Assembly (NCBI RefSeq): GCF_020859565.1
Contig: NZ_JAJHUO010000009.1
Location: 216,076 to 280,075, forward strand
Direction: 5' to 3'
Source: Saccharothrix luteola
Lineage (GTDB): Bacteria > Actinomycetota > Actinomycetes > Mycobacteriales > Pseudonocardiaceae
DNA: 64,000 nt
Position numbers and translations under genes: made by a program. Positions within the stretch are counted from its first letter, which is position 1. The number at the start of each line of letters is the position of its first letter. This document shows positions 20,363 through 28,624 of this stretch, piece after piece. The notes beneath the pieces were generated by a model, which had not been told where the DNA came from, ran no database searches, and was given only the letters and a program-made list of their open reading frames with translations.

Positions 20363-20420
20363 GCGTGAGGTTCCCGTTGGGGCATGGCGTGTGCGCGATG
20401 CCCCAACGGGAACCACACGC
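20363..20420. terminator. Bidirectional terminator between the LAL and mftE genes
   Basis: A 17-bp perfect inverted repeat (20369-20385 with 20398-20414, core TTCCCGTTGGGGCAT) has a 12-base loop, and GCGTG/CACGC lengthens the stem after one mismatch. It sits between two convergent genes and marks the border between the polyketide and mycofactocin regions. Confidence 0.8.
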
Positions 20421-20425
20421 GGGCA

Positions 20426-21121
20426 TCACGACCGGCCGATGTGGACTTGGTGGAAGCGGTCCGCCTCGGCCAGCAGGTCGGCGGTCCACCGGGTCAGGAC
20501 GCGGTGGCCCGCCTCGGCCGAGGCCATCCTCGGGTCGCCCAGCACGCCGTTCGCGGTGACGGGTCGCAGGCCTCGTTCGCGCAGCACGCCCATGATTTCC
20601 GGCAACGGGCGGGTGTCGCCGCGTTCCAACCGGTCCAGCCGCACGGCCTCCGGGCGCACCGCGAGCATCACCGACGTCTCGGTGTGCCCGGCGTGGCTGT
20701 CGCGCGGCGGACCCGTCGGCGACCAGACCGCCGCCGCCCGCCCTTCCGCGACCGCCGCCGCCACCGCCCGGCTCAGCGGCACGGCGTTGCCGCCGTGACC
20801 GGACACCAGCAGCACCCCGGCGAACACCTCGGCCGACCGCACCAGCTCCAGCACCAGCGCCTCCACCACGTGGCGCCCGATCGACAGCGTGCCCGGGAAC
20901 CCGGCGTGCTCCCCGCTCGACCCGTAGGGCACGGCGGGCGCCAGCACCGCCCACGGCCGCGCCGCGGCCACCCGCTCGGCCAGGCACGCCGCCACCTCGG
21001 TGTCCACCGTGCCGGGCAGGTGCGGCCCGTGCTGCTCGGTCGAGCCGATCGGCACCACCAGCACGCTGCGGGCCGCCAGCTCGGCCACCTCGGGCCACGT
21101 GAGGTCGCTGAGCGCCCTCAC
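20426..21121 (-). CDS. mftE: Mycofactocin peptidase MftE (creatininase family)
   Basis: MftE releases the C-terminal Val-Tyr derived unit from the MftC-modified precursor. The 231 residues show the creatininase metal-site pattern: IGSTEQHGPHLP, DTEV, GEHAGFPGT, SGHGGN and the Glu in HAGHTETSVM. The GTG start overlaps the mftF stop as GTGA; longer frames run into mftF and are not needed. It is the last gene of the 12-gene mycofactocin operon, ending at a strong bidirectional terminator. Family and context agree, so the assignment is secure. Confidence 0.94.
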   Translation of the reverse strand: MRALSDLTWPEVAELAARSVLVVPIGSTEQHGPHLPGTVDTEVAACLAERVAAARPWAVLAPAVPYGSSGEHAGFPGTLSIGRHVVEALVLELVRSAEVFAGVLLVSGHGGNAVPLSRAVAAAVAEGRAAAVWSPTGPPRDSHAGHTETSVMLAVRPEAVRLDRLERGDTRPLPEIMGVLRERGLRPVTANGVLGDPRMASAEAGHRVLTRWTADLLAEADRFHQVHIGRS

Positions 21122-22470
21122 CGCGGCGGTAGCTTGCCGGGCCAGTCGACGAGCTCCGGCAGCAGCGGCTGGACGGTCCGGTGCTTCACGCACCCCCACC
21201 ACACCCCGCAGCCGTACGCCAGGTCGTCGACGACGCGGAGCCCCAGGAACCGCGCCGGGTCCAGCTCGACCTGGCTGTCCCGCCACTCCACGAGGTGCCG
21301 CGCGAGCGACGCGGCCAGCAGCCGCCGCCCCCGCTTCGACAACGCCATCAGCGGCATCGCCACCGGTCCGTACACCCTGGTGATCGCGTCGGCCGCCTGC
21401 GTGCCCGCGCCGAGGTGGCCCTGGATCGCGAGCCGCAGCGAGTCCACCTCGGGCACCTCGTACCGCTTCAGCTTGCGCGGCAGCAGCGCCGCCGTGCCCA
21501 GCGCCACGCCCGCGCCCGCCACGGGCAGGCCCACCGCGGCCAACGCCCAGGCCAGCGCGCTCCACGGCGACATCTTCACCGGCGTCACGGCGGGACCGTG
21601 CCGGAGTCCCAACGGCGCCGCGCCCGTGCCGTAGTCGAACCGCTGGCGCAGCCACTTCCGCCACGTCGACCGCGGCTCGTGCGCCACCGTGGACGCGGGT
21701 TCGTAGCGCACCAGGTGCCCGGCGGCCACCATGCGCCACACCAGGTCCACGTCCTCGCCGAAGCGCAGGCTCTCGTCGAAGCCGCCCATCTCGCGCAGCA
21801 CCGAGGCGCGCATGACGATCGCGGCGCTCGGCATGTAGCTGATCCGCGCGCCGGGGCGCACCGGCCCCGGCGCCGTGCCGAGGTCGAGCGGCGACCGGAC
21901 GAGTTCGTACCGGGCCAGGGCCGAGTCACCGGGCACGCTGCGCACCCGCGGCGCGACCAGGGCCACCTCGGGGTCGGCGAAGTGCGGCAGCACGGCGTCC
22001 AGCCAACCGGGGTCCGGGTGGACGTCGGCGTCGAGGAACGCCACCAGCTCGGTGCGCACGAGCGCCGCACCGGCGTTGCGGGCCGCCGCCGGACCGCGCG
22101 CGACCGGGTGCCGCACCGCCGCGCCGGGCACCCTCCGCGCCGACCCGTCGTCGACGACGATCGAGGCCGCGACGCCGTCCACGGTGCGCAGCTCGCCGGG
22201 CTGGTCGCGCACCGGTGTCACGGCGGTGACGTCCGCGGTCGTGAGGCCGACCTTGTAGACCGGGTGCACCATCCCCGCGCGCACCAGCCGCTGGGCCAGC
22301 GCCCGCCGGGCGGGGTCGTCGCCGACCGGCTCGCCGTCGAGCCACGACCGGACGACCTCCGCGCCGGTCGCCGACAGGCGCATCACCCGGTACGGCGACC
22401 CGCCGAGGACCACGCGACCACCGGCCAACGTCCGGGTGCCCCCATCGAGGCGAAGCCACAACTCGCTCAT
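21118..22470 (-). CDS. mftF: Mycofactocin glycosyltransferase MftF (GT2 family)
   Basis: MftF adds a beta-1,4-glucose oligosaccharide to the pre-mycofactocin core. The 450-residue protein has an N-terminal 75-residue region, a GT-A domain with the metal-binding Asp pair in VAFLDADVHPDPGWL, the acceptor segment GGFDESLRFGEDVDLVWR (core FGEDVD), and hydrophobic helices near 285-320 suggesting membrane association. The ATG at 22470 overlaps the SDR stop as ATGA. Length and neighbours match known MftF proteins. Confidence 0.93.
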   Translation of the reverse strand: MSELWLRLDGGTRTLAGGRVVLGGSPYRVMRLSATGAEVVRSWLDGEPVGDDPARRALAQRLVRAGMVHPVYKVGLTTADVTAVTPVRDQPGELRTVDGVAASIVVDDGSARRVPGAAVRHPVARGPAAARNAGAALVRTELVAFLDADVHPDPGWLDAVLPHFADPEVALVAPRVRSVPGDSALARYELVRSPLDLGTAPGPVRPGARISYMPSAAIVMRASVLREMGGFDESLRFGEDVDLVWRMVAAGHLVRYEPASTVAHEPRSTWRKWLRQRFDYGTGAAPLGLRHGPAVTPVKMSPWSALAWALAAVGLPVAGAGVALGTAALLPRKLKRYEVPEVDSLRLAIQGHLGAGTQAADAITRVYGPVAMPLMALSKRGRRLLAASLARHLVEWRDSQVELDPARFLGLRVVDDLAYGCGVWWGCVKHRTVQPLLPELVDWPGKLPPR

Positions 22471-23252
22471 GCGGTGAACCCTCCGTCGGCGTGCAGCACG
22501 GTTCCGGTGACGGCCGAGGACTGCGGGCCGCACAGCCAGCTCACCGCGGCGGCGACCTCGTCCGGGTCGAGCAGCCGCTCGACGAGCTGGTGGGCGGCGA
22601 ACTCGGACACGTCCGCCAGCCCGTACAGCGCGGCGCTCGCGGTCAGCATGTCCGTCGTGGTCGAACCGGGGGAGACGGCGGTGGCCGTGACGCCCGTGCC
22701 GCGCAGGTCGGTCGCCAGCCCGCGGACCAGGCCGACCACGGCGTGCTTGGCGGCGTTGTACCCGGCGAGGCGCCACAACCCGCGGTGCGCGGCGGCGGAG
22801 GCGAGGGCGACGAACCGTCCCGAGCGCGGCGCCGGCACCCGCAGCAGCGCGGGCACGGCGGCCCTGGCCAGGTTCAGCACGCCGCGCACCCCGCTGTCGA
22901 ACAGGGCGTCCCACTGCTCGTCGGTGGTCTCCCACAGCGGCGTGCCGCCGACCATCACCGCCGCGCCGGCCACCGCCGCGTCCAGCCGGCCGAACTCCCG
23001 TTCCGCCAACGCGACCGCACCGTCCACACCGGACTGGTCGCGCACGTCGGCGACGACGTCGAGCACCCGGCCCGGCCACCGTCCCGCCAGCTCCGCCAAC
23101 TGCTCGCGCGTGCCCAGCGGGTACGGCACGCCGGGCAGGTCGCCGGGGACGTCGACCGCGACGACCCGCCAGCCCTGCTCGGCGAGCTGGCGGACGACCG
23201 CCGCGCCGATGCCGCGCGCGGCTCCGGTGACCACGGCCACGCGCGGCGTCAC
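22467..23252 (-). CDS. Mycofactocin-associated short-chain dehydrogenase/reductase
   Basis: The 261-residue SDR has the nucleotide motif TGAARGIG near 9-16 and a long loop after the second strand (VDVPGDLPGVPYPLGTREQL). That loop resembles the family in which the NAD(H) is thought to be buried and reoxidised by mycofactocin. The catalytic set is Ser in ASAAAH, Tyr in YNAAKHA and Lys four residues on. The C-terminus is TGTVLHADGG. Neighbouring genes give the functional link; the substrate alcohol is unknown. The GTG start overlaps the etfB stop (GTGA). Compare the second SDR divergent from mftA. Confidence 0.88.
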   Translation of the reverse strand: MTPRVAVVTGAARGIGAAVVRQLAEQGWRVVAVDVPGDLPGVPYPLGTREQLAELAGRWPGRVLDVVADVRDQSGVDGAVALAEREFGRLDAAVAGAAVMVGGTPLWETTDEQWDALFDSGVRGVLNLARAAVPALLRVPAPRSGRFVALASAAAHRGLWRLAGYNAAKHAVVGLVRGLATDLRGTGVTATAVSPGSTTTDMLTASAALYGLADVSEFAAHQLVERLLDPDEVAAAVSWLCGPQSSAVTGTVLHADGGFTA

Positions 23253-24106
23253 GGCAGGTACCCGTGCTCGCGCAGGAACGCCATCAGCTCGTCGGCCGCG
23301 GCCTGCGGCGTCCTGGGCGTGACGACGCGCGAGCGGACCTTCGGGCCGGTCGGCCCGGACAGCGCCAGGATGCGCTCGTGGTGCGACGCGGCGCTCGCCG
23401 CCGGGAGCACGCGGGGACGCGGTCGGTAGGGGCGCACGCCGGTGACCGTCACCCGGTTGTCCGCGCGGACACCGGGCGACACCACCGGGATCACGGCCTG
23501 CCGGGCGGCGAGCACCGCGGGCAGCGCACCTCGTCGCAGCCGCACCGCGCCGGGCTCCACCGAGCACACGGCGGGGAAACCGATCCGCAGCCGTTCGCGC
23601 CGGCCGCCGTCGAGCCGCCGCACGCCGTGCAGCTCACCGTCCCGCAGCCCCAGTTCGCACAGGCCCAACGCCTGCCGCGCGCCGAGCAACCCGGCCAGGA
23701 ACGCGGGGGTGGTCCCGGTGCCGCGGTCCGACGAGCGGTCCCCGCACAGCACGACGTCCGGCGCGCCGGGTCCGGCGCGCAGCCCGGCCAGCAGCGCCGC
23801 CGCGGTCCGGCTGCCGTCGTCGGTGTGGTCGTCGTCCGCCGGGTGGTCGATCCGCAGCACCTCGTCCACGCCGACTTCGAGCGCCAGGCGCAGCACGTCG
23901 TCCGCCTCGGGCGGGCCGAGCGCCACCGCGACGCAGCGGGCGTCGGGCAGCGCGGAGGCCAGGCGCACGGCGTGTTCGAGCGCGCAGCGGTCGGCCTCGG
24001 AGAGCCCGCCGGCGCGCGGGTTGCGCCGCACCCGCCCGGTGAGCGGGTCGACCGAGGCGTGGGTCGCGGTCCAGCGCAGGGCGGCGACGACCAGCACCGG
24101 CCTCAC
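23249..24106 (-). CDS. etfB: Electron transfer flavoprotein beta subunit (FixA-like)
   Basis: The 285-residue protein follows the ETF-beta plan. It begins VLVVAALRWT and has DRCALEHAVRLA near 40 and a nucleotide-binding CGDRSSDRGTGTTPAFLAGLLG segment (core SSDRGTGTTP). The C-terminal half ends GPKVRSRVV. The C-terminal TPRTPQAAADELMAFLREHG extension is the usual arm that contacts the partner. With EtfA it would carry electrons from the mycofactocin-linked dehydrogenases to FixC. The GTG at 24106 is preferred because it overlaps the ferredoxin stop; an in-frame GTG three codons later is possible. Confidence 0.88.
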   Translation of the reverse strand: MRPVLVVAALRWTATHASVDPLTGRVRRNPRAGGLSEADRCALEHAVRLASALPDARCVAVALGPPEADDVLRLALEVGVDEVLRIDHPADDDHTDDGSRTAAALLAGLRAGPGAPDVVLCGDRSSDRGTGTTPAFLAGLLGARQALGLCELGLRDGELHGVRRLDGGRRERLRIGFPAVCSVEPGAVRLRRGALPAVLAARQAVIPVVSPGVRADNRVTVTGVRPYRPRPRVLPAASAASHHERILALSGPTGPKVRSRVVTPRTPQAAADELMAFLREHGYLP

Positions 24107-24393
24107 CCCTTCGTGAAGACGACGCCGTGGCCGCCGTCGGGGTAGGTCCAGGTGATCGCACCCGGCTTGTCGCACAACAGGTAGCACGTGCCGCACTCGA
24201 AGCAGTGCTCGTAGTTGAAGAGGATCCCGCCGTCGGCCATGGGCACGAACAGGTCGGCCGGGCACGCGCTCACGCACACCTGGGAGGTGCACGAGGCGCA
24301 GACCGAGTTGTCCACCGTGATGTGCGCCCGCTCGCCGACGTGGAACTCCACAGTGGACAGCACGTCGTCGAACGCCCGCTCGGCGTAGCTCAT
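24103..24393 (-). CDS. fixX: FixX-like ferredoxin subunit of ETF:quinone oxidoreductase
   Basis: This 96-residue iron-sulfur protein has Cys groups CASCTSQVCVSACPADLF and CFECGTCYLLC, as in FixX and the C-terminal domain of ETF-ubiquinone oxidoreductase. It completes the split FixC/FixX enzyme that hands electrons from ETF to the quinone pool at the membrane. The ATG overlaps the fixC stop (ATGA) and its own stop overlaps etfB (GTGA). Confidence 0.93.
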   Translation of the reverse strand: MSYAERAFDDVLSTVEFHVGERAHITVDNSVCASCTSQVCVSACPADLFVPMADGGILFNYEHCFECGTCYLLCDKPGAITWTYPDGGHGVVFTKG

Positions 24394-25694
24394 CCGAACC
24401 CCCGCATCCCGGTCACGGCGTCGCGCACCAGGTGGCGCAGCCGCACCCCGTTGTCCTTCGCGCTGCGCCGCAACAGCCCGCGCAGCCCCGGCTTGGGCCG
24501 GGGGTTGTCGACCTGGAACACCGACTGCGCCAGGTCGCACAGCAGCCCCGGGTACTGGCGCTGCACCCGGTCCGACATCACCAGACCCGGGATGTCGCGG
24601 AGCTTGCGGTGGTCGGCGAGCACGAACGAGCGCTCCAACGCCTTGCGGTACCCCGCCAGGCCGCGCTTCGAGGTGTCGCCCTCGTCCAGCGCCGCCACCG
24701 CGCTGCGCCCGGCCTGCGCGCCCGAGCCGAGGGCGAAGTTCACGCCCTCCAACCAGATCCCGGCCGCCAGGCACAACCCGGCCGCGTCGCCCGCGACCAG
24801 CAGCCCGTCGCCGGCCAGTCGCGGCAGGTGGAGGTAGCCGCCCTCGGGGATCAGGTGCGCCGAGTACTCGACCACCTCGCCGCCCGCGACGAGCGGCGCG
24901 ATCGCCGGGTGCCGCTTGAGGTCGGCGAGCAGGGCCTCCGGCCGGGTGCGCGCGGCGGCCAGGCCGGGCAGCGAGAGCACGACGCCGAGCGAGACCGATT
25001 CCCGCTGGGTGTAGAGGAAACCGCCGCCGGGCACGTCGCCCGTGCAGCCGAGCATCTCGATGTCCGCGCCTTCGTCGCCGCGCAGCGCGAACCGCTGGTC
25101 GATCACCTCGCGCGGCAGGGCGATGGTCTCCTTCACCCCGAGCACGGTGTGCTCCGCCTGGCGCGAGCCGTCGAACAGGCCGGCTTCCTTGGCCAGGAAC
25201 GAGTTCACGCCGTCGCACGCGATCACGACGCCGGCGCGCAGGTCGCCGTCCGGGCGGTCCGTGCGGACGCCGGCGACCGCGCCGTCCGGCCCGCGCAGCA
25301 GCCCGGTCGCCACGGTGGAGGGCACGAGGACCGCGCCCGCCTCGACCGCGAGCCCGGCGAGCCACGGGTCCAGGTCGGCCCGGTGCACGGTGGCGCCGTT
25401 GTAGGGCGGTCGGCCCCAGTCCTGCGTGCGGAAGTCGACGGTGAGCGCGCGTTCGCCGGACATGACCATGGTGGACCGGCGGGTGACCCAGCGCTCCACC
25501 GGCATGCGCTCCCACCAGTTCGGCACCAGGTCGTCCAGCACGCGGCCGTACACCACGCCGCCGTAGACGTTCTTCGAGCCGGGGAACGGGCCGCGCTCGA
25601 CCAGGGCGACCGAGCGGCCGGACCGGGCGACCTCCAGCGCCGCCGCCGATCCCGCTGGTCCCGCGCCGACCACCACCACGTCGAACTCGCTCAT
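24390..25694 (-). CDS. fixC: FixC-like ETF:quinone oxidoreductase flavoprotein
   Basis: This 434-residue FAD enzyme has the dinucleotide motif VVVGAGPAGSAAA at 6-18, ERGPFPGSKNVYGG just after it, and the second FAD contact LLVAGDAAGLC near 285. The tail VRDAVTGMRGFG closes the chain. FixC takes electrons from EtfAB and passes them through FixX to quinone. The genes etfA, fixC, fixX and etfB are adjacent and overlapping, so all subunits would be made together. Expression inside the mycofactocin operon suggests this chain reoxidises the cofactor or its enzymes. Confidence 0.92.
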   Translation of the reverse strand: MSEFDVVVVGAGPAGSAAALEVARSGRSVALVERGPFPGSKNVYGGVVYGRVLDDLVPNWWERMPVERWVTRRSTMVMSGERALTVDFRTQDWGRPPYNGATVHRADLDPWLAGLAVEAGAVLVPSTVATGLLRGPDGAVAGVRTDRPDGDLRAGVVIACDGVNSFLAKEAGLFDGSRQAEHTVLGVKETIALPREVIDQRFALRGDEGADIEMLGCTGDVPGGGFLYTQRESVSLGVVLSLPGLAAARTRPEALLADLKRHPAIAPLVAGGEVVEYSAHLIPEGGYLHLPRLAGDGLLVAGDAAGLCLAAGIWLEGVNFALGSGAQAGRSAVAALDEGDTSKRGLAGYRKALERSFVLADHRKLRDIPGLVMSDRVQRQYPGLLCDLAQSVFQVDNPRPKPGLRGLLRRSAKDNGVRLRHLVRDAVTGMRGFG

Positions 25695-26671
25695 ACGCCC
25701 AACCTCGCGGCCAACTCGGACAGCACCGCGGGCGCGTCGGCCACGATGCCGAGGTGCGCCATCGCGGTCATGGGGCAGGACGGGTCGGTGTTCACGCTCA
25801 CCACGTGCGCCGGGTCGCCGAGCCCGCTGGTGTGCTGCACCGCGCCGGACACGCCGAACGCCACGTACAGCTCGGGGTTCACCACGACGCCGGTGGTGCC
25901 GATCTGCCGCTCGGCGTCCGCCCAGTCGGCATCGGTGACCGCCCTGGTGGCGCCCGCGGACGCGCCGAGCGCCGCGGCCACGCGTGCCATCACGGCGACG
26001 GCCCGCGCGTCGCCCAGCCCGATGCCGGCGCCGAAGATCCGGGGCGCCTCGGCCAGGTCGGCGGTGGCCGGGTCGGGCGCCAGCACCTCGACCGACGCCG
26101 CGTCCTCGGCGTGCTGGTGGTCGGCTGACGATTCGACCAGGTCGGGGGTGCCGTCGACCGCGTGGACGCCGCGCACGCCGGGCAGCAGCGTCGCGACGAA
26201 CGGCCCCTCCACGGCGAGCTCGACGCTCACCCGACCGTCCCAGCGCACCACTTCCGCGCCGCCGTCCGACACCCGCACCGCGCCGGGCAGCAGCGGGCGG
26301 CCGAGTTCGGCGGCGAGCCGGGGCGCGAGGTCGCGGCCGTCCGGTGAGCCCGGCAGGATCACGCAGTGGTGCGCGGCGAGTGCGCGGGCGAGTCCGCGCG
26401 CCCACCGGCCGGGCGCGAACGCCCCGGCCTCGACGAGCGTGCCCGAGACCACCGCGCGGAGCGCTTCAGCCGCCGCCCGCGTGCCGGTGCCGACGATCAA
26501 CGCCACCCCGCCGGCCTCGGCGACCGCCTCGTCCGCGCCCAGGGGCACCACACCGTCACGTACGGGGACGACCGCGACGCGCTTGGCCACGGCTCCCGCT
26601 TCTGGCACCACCTCGGCCAGACCACCGATATCGGGCTCGACCGGATCTCGGGCCCCGGCTGTGGTGTTCAC
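25691..26671 (-). CDS. etfA: Electron transfer flavoprotein alpha subunit (FixB-like)
   Basis: The 326-residue protein has the weakly conserved N-terminal ETF-alpha half. The highly conserved C-terminal FAD domain shows RIFGAGIGLGDARAV, GATRAVTDADWADAERQIGTTG (core QIGTTGVVVNPELYVAFG) and SGAVQHTSGLGDPAHVVSVN, the FAD-pyrophosphate and flavin contacts. The usual GRGxG is here GAGIG. The GTG start overlaps the upstream OYE-type stop codon (GTGA). Confidence 0.9.
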   Translation of the reverse strand: MNTTAGARDPVEPDIGGLAEVVPEAGAVAKRVAVVPVRDGVVPLGADEAVAEAGGVALIVGTGTRAAAEALRAVVSGTLVEAGAFAPGRWARGLARALAAHHCVILPGSPDGRDLAPRLAAELGRPLLPGAVRVSDGGAEVVRWDGRVSVELAVEGPFVATLLPGVRGVHAVDGTPDLVESSADHQHAEDAASVEVLAPDPATADLAEAPRIFGAGIGLGDARAVAVMARVAAALGASAGATRAVTDADWADAERQIGTTGVVVNPELYVAFGVSGAVQHTSGLGDPAHVVSVNTDPSCPMTAMAHLGIVADAPAVLSELAARLGV

Positions 26672-28623
26672 AGGGCTGCCGCCGTCCGGTGGCCTTCGGC
26701 GACCGCCGAGTCCGCGCGCCGCGGCGTCAGGCAGTCACCCACCCGGTGCACCTCGAACGGCGCGTCCCGCAGGTCGTGCCACAGCCCGTCCTCCGGGTCC
26801 TGGTGCACCGCGCACACCACCCAGTCGTAGCGCTGCTGCACGGTCACCCCGGTGGTGTGCGTGTGCACGTCGACCAGCACACCGCCGTCCTCCGCCTGCC
26901 ACGCGCCGGTCACCACCTCGTCGGTCGACTGGGCGATCCCCTTGGCGTGCGCGCGGATCGTGAACATCTCCAGGTCCAGCGTGAGCCCGAGGTCCTGGCC
27001 GACCACCATGCCGGGCGTGCTGATCCGCACCGCGGCACGTCGGTCGGCCAGCAGCTCGGCCACCGAGGTCGCCTGGTGGAACCCCAGCTCGTCCACCACG
27101 AGCACGTCACCGAACGGCGCCGCCCGCCCCTCCAGGACATCCCGCACGTCCACCACCCGTTCCAGCTCGCCTGCCCACCACGGGCGCTTCGGCCTGGCGC
27201 CGGTGGCCAGCACGACCACGTCCGGCGCCTGCGCCCGCAGCCACCCCGCGTCGACGCTCACGCCCGTCCGCAGCTCCACCCCGGACCGCCCGCACTCCGC
27301 GAGCAGCCCGCGCACCAGCTCACCCAGCTCCACCCGGCTCGGCACGGTGGCCGCCAGCGCCACCTGGCCACCCACCTGCGCGGCGCGCTCCAGCAGCGTC
27401 ACGTCGTGCCCGCGCTGCGCGGCCGTCGCCGCGGCCTTCAACCCCGCCGGCCCGCCGCCCACCACGAGCACCCGCCGGCCTCGTCGGCGCGGCGTCGGCA
27501 GCACGACGGCCTCCCGCCCGGCGCGCGGGTTCACCACGCAGCCCAGCCAACGCCCCAACCCGACCCGGCCCACGCACTCCTGGTTGCACGACAGGCAGGC
27601 GTTGACGTCGCCGGCCCGCCCCGCCCGCGCCTTCGCGGCGAACTCCGGGTCCGCGATCTGCCCGCGCACCACGCCGACGAGGTCGCACTGGCCCTCCGCG
27701 AGCGCGCGCTCGGCCTGCGCCGGGTCCTTGATCCGACCCGAGCCGACGACGGGCAGGCGGACGGCCTCGCGGATCGCGCTCGCGATGTGCAGCGCGTACC
27801 CGGGCGGGAACGCCATCGACGCCTCGATCATGAACAGGGTCGAGGTCGCCACGCCGATCGAGGTGTTGAGGTAGTCCACCGCGCCGGTCGCCTCGACCAT
27901 CCGCGCGACCTCGACGGCGTCCTCGATCCGCGTGCCGTTCTCGATCAGCTCGTCACCGCAGAGCCGCACGCCCAGCGCCCGGTCCGGTCCGATCGCCTCC
28001 CGGACCGCCTCGATGATCTCCAGCAGGATGCGGGCCCGGTTGCGCGGCGAACCGCCGTAGCGGTCGGTGCGCAGGTTCGTCACGGGCGACAGGAAGCCGC
28101 GCACGATCGAGGAGTGCGAGCACTGCAGCTCCACGCCGTCGAAACCGCCCTCCACGCAGTGCGCGGCGACGGTGCGGTAGCCGGCCACCACCTCGGCGAT
28201 CTCGCCGTGGTCCATCGCCTTGGGCACTTCGCGGAAGAGCGGGTCGGGGACCGCCGACGGCGCCCACACCGGCAGCCGCGAGTACATCGAGGACGCCTGG
28301 CCGCCGTTGTGGTTGAGCTGCGCGAAGATGGGCACGCCGTGCGCGTGCACCGCGTCGGTGATCCTGCGGTAGCCCGCGATCGCCTCGCGCCGGAAGCCGT
28401 GCACCAGCTTCTCGTACGGCCAGTCCGTGACGTGGGTCGAGTGCTCCTCGGTGATGATCAGGCCCGCGCCGCCGGCCGCGCGTGCGGCGTAGTACTCCGC
28501 GTGCGCCTCGCTGGGCAGGCCGTGCCGCGCCTGGTTGGTCAGGTGCGCGGCGAACACGATCCGGTTGGGCACGACGACCGGGCCGAGCCGGACGGGGGAG
28601 AACAGGTAGCGGTAGCGGGACAC
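26668..28623 (-). CDS. Mycofactocin-system FadH/OYE-type oxidoreductase, second copy
   Basis: The 651-residue protein is built like 2,4-dienoyl-CoA reductase. An old-yellow-enzyme FMN barrel (about 1-340) contains GFDGVELQCSHSSIVRGFLSP and TDRYGGSPRNR. A 4Fe-4S motif follows with Cys spacing 2, 3 and 11 in CLSCNQECVGRVGLGRWLGC. A C-terminal FAD/NAD(P) domain has VLVVGGGPAGLKAA near 395. Relatives are known beside mycofactocin loci, but their substrate is not established. The GTG start lies one base after the stop of the preceding OYE gene. A longer upstream frame exists but would overlap that gene extensively. Confidence 0.88.
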   Translation of the reverse strand: MSRYRYLFSPVRLGPVVVPNRIVFAAHLTNQARHGLPSEAHAEYYAARAAGGAGLIITEEHSTHVTDWPYEKLVHGFRREAIAGYRRITDAVHAHGVPIFAQLNHNGGQASSMYSRLPVWAPSAVPDPLFREVPKAMDHGEIAEVVAGYRTVAAHCVEGGFDGVELQCSHSSIVRGFLSPVTNLRTDRYGGSPRNRARILLEIIEAVREAIGPDRALGVRLCGDELIENGTRIEDAVEVARMVEATGAVDYLNTSIGVATSTLFMIEASMAFPPGYALHIASAIREAVRLPVVGSGRIKDPAQAERALAEGQCDLVGVVRGQIADPEFAAKARAGRAGDVNACLSCNQECVGRVGLGRWLGCVVNPRAGREAVVLPTPRRRGRRVLVVGGGPAGLKAAATAAQRGHDVTLLERAAQVGGQVALAATVPSRVELGELVRGLLAECGRSGVELRTGVSVDAGWLRAQAPDVVVLATGARPKRPWWAGELERVVDVRDVLEGRAAPFGDVLVVDELGFHQATSVAELLADRRAAVRISTPGMVVGQDLGLTLDLEMFTIRAHAKGIAQSTDEVVTGAWQAEDGGVLVDVHTHTTGVTVQQRYDWVVCAVHQDPEDGLWHDLRDAPFEVHRVGDCLTPRRADSAVAEGHRTAAAL

Positions 28624-28624
28624 G

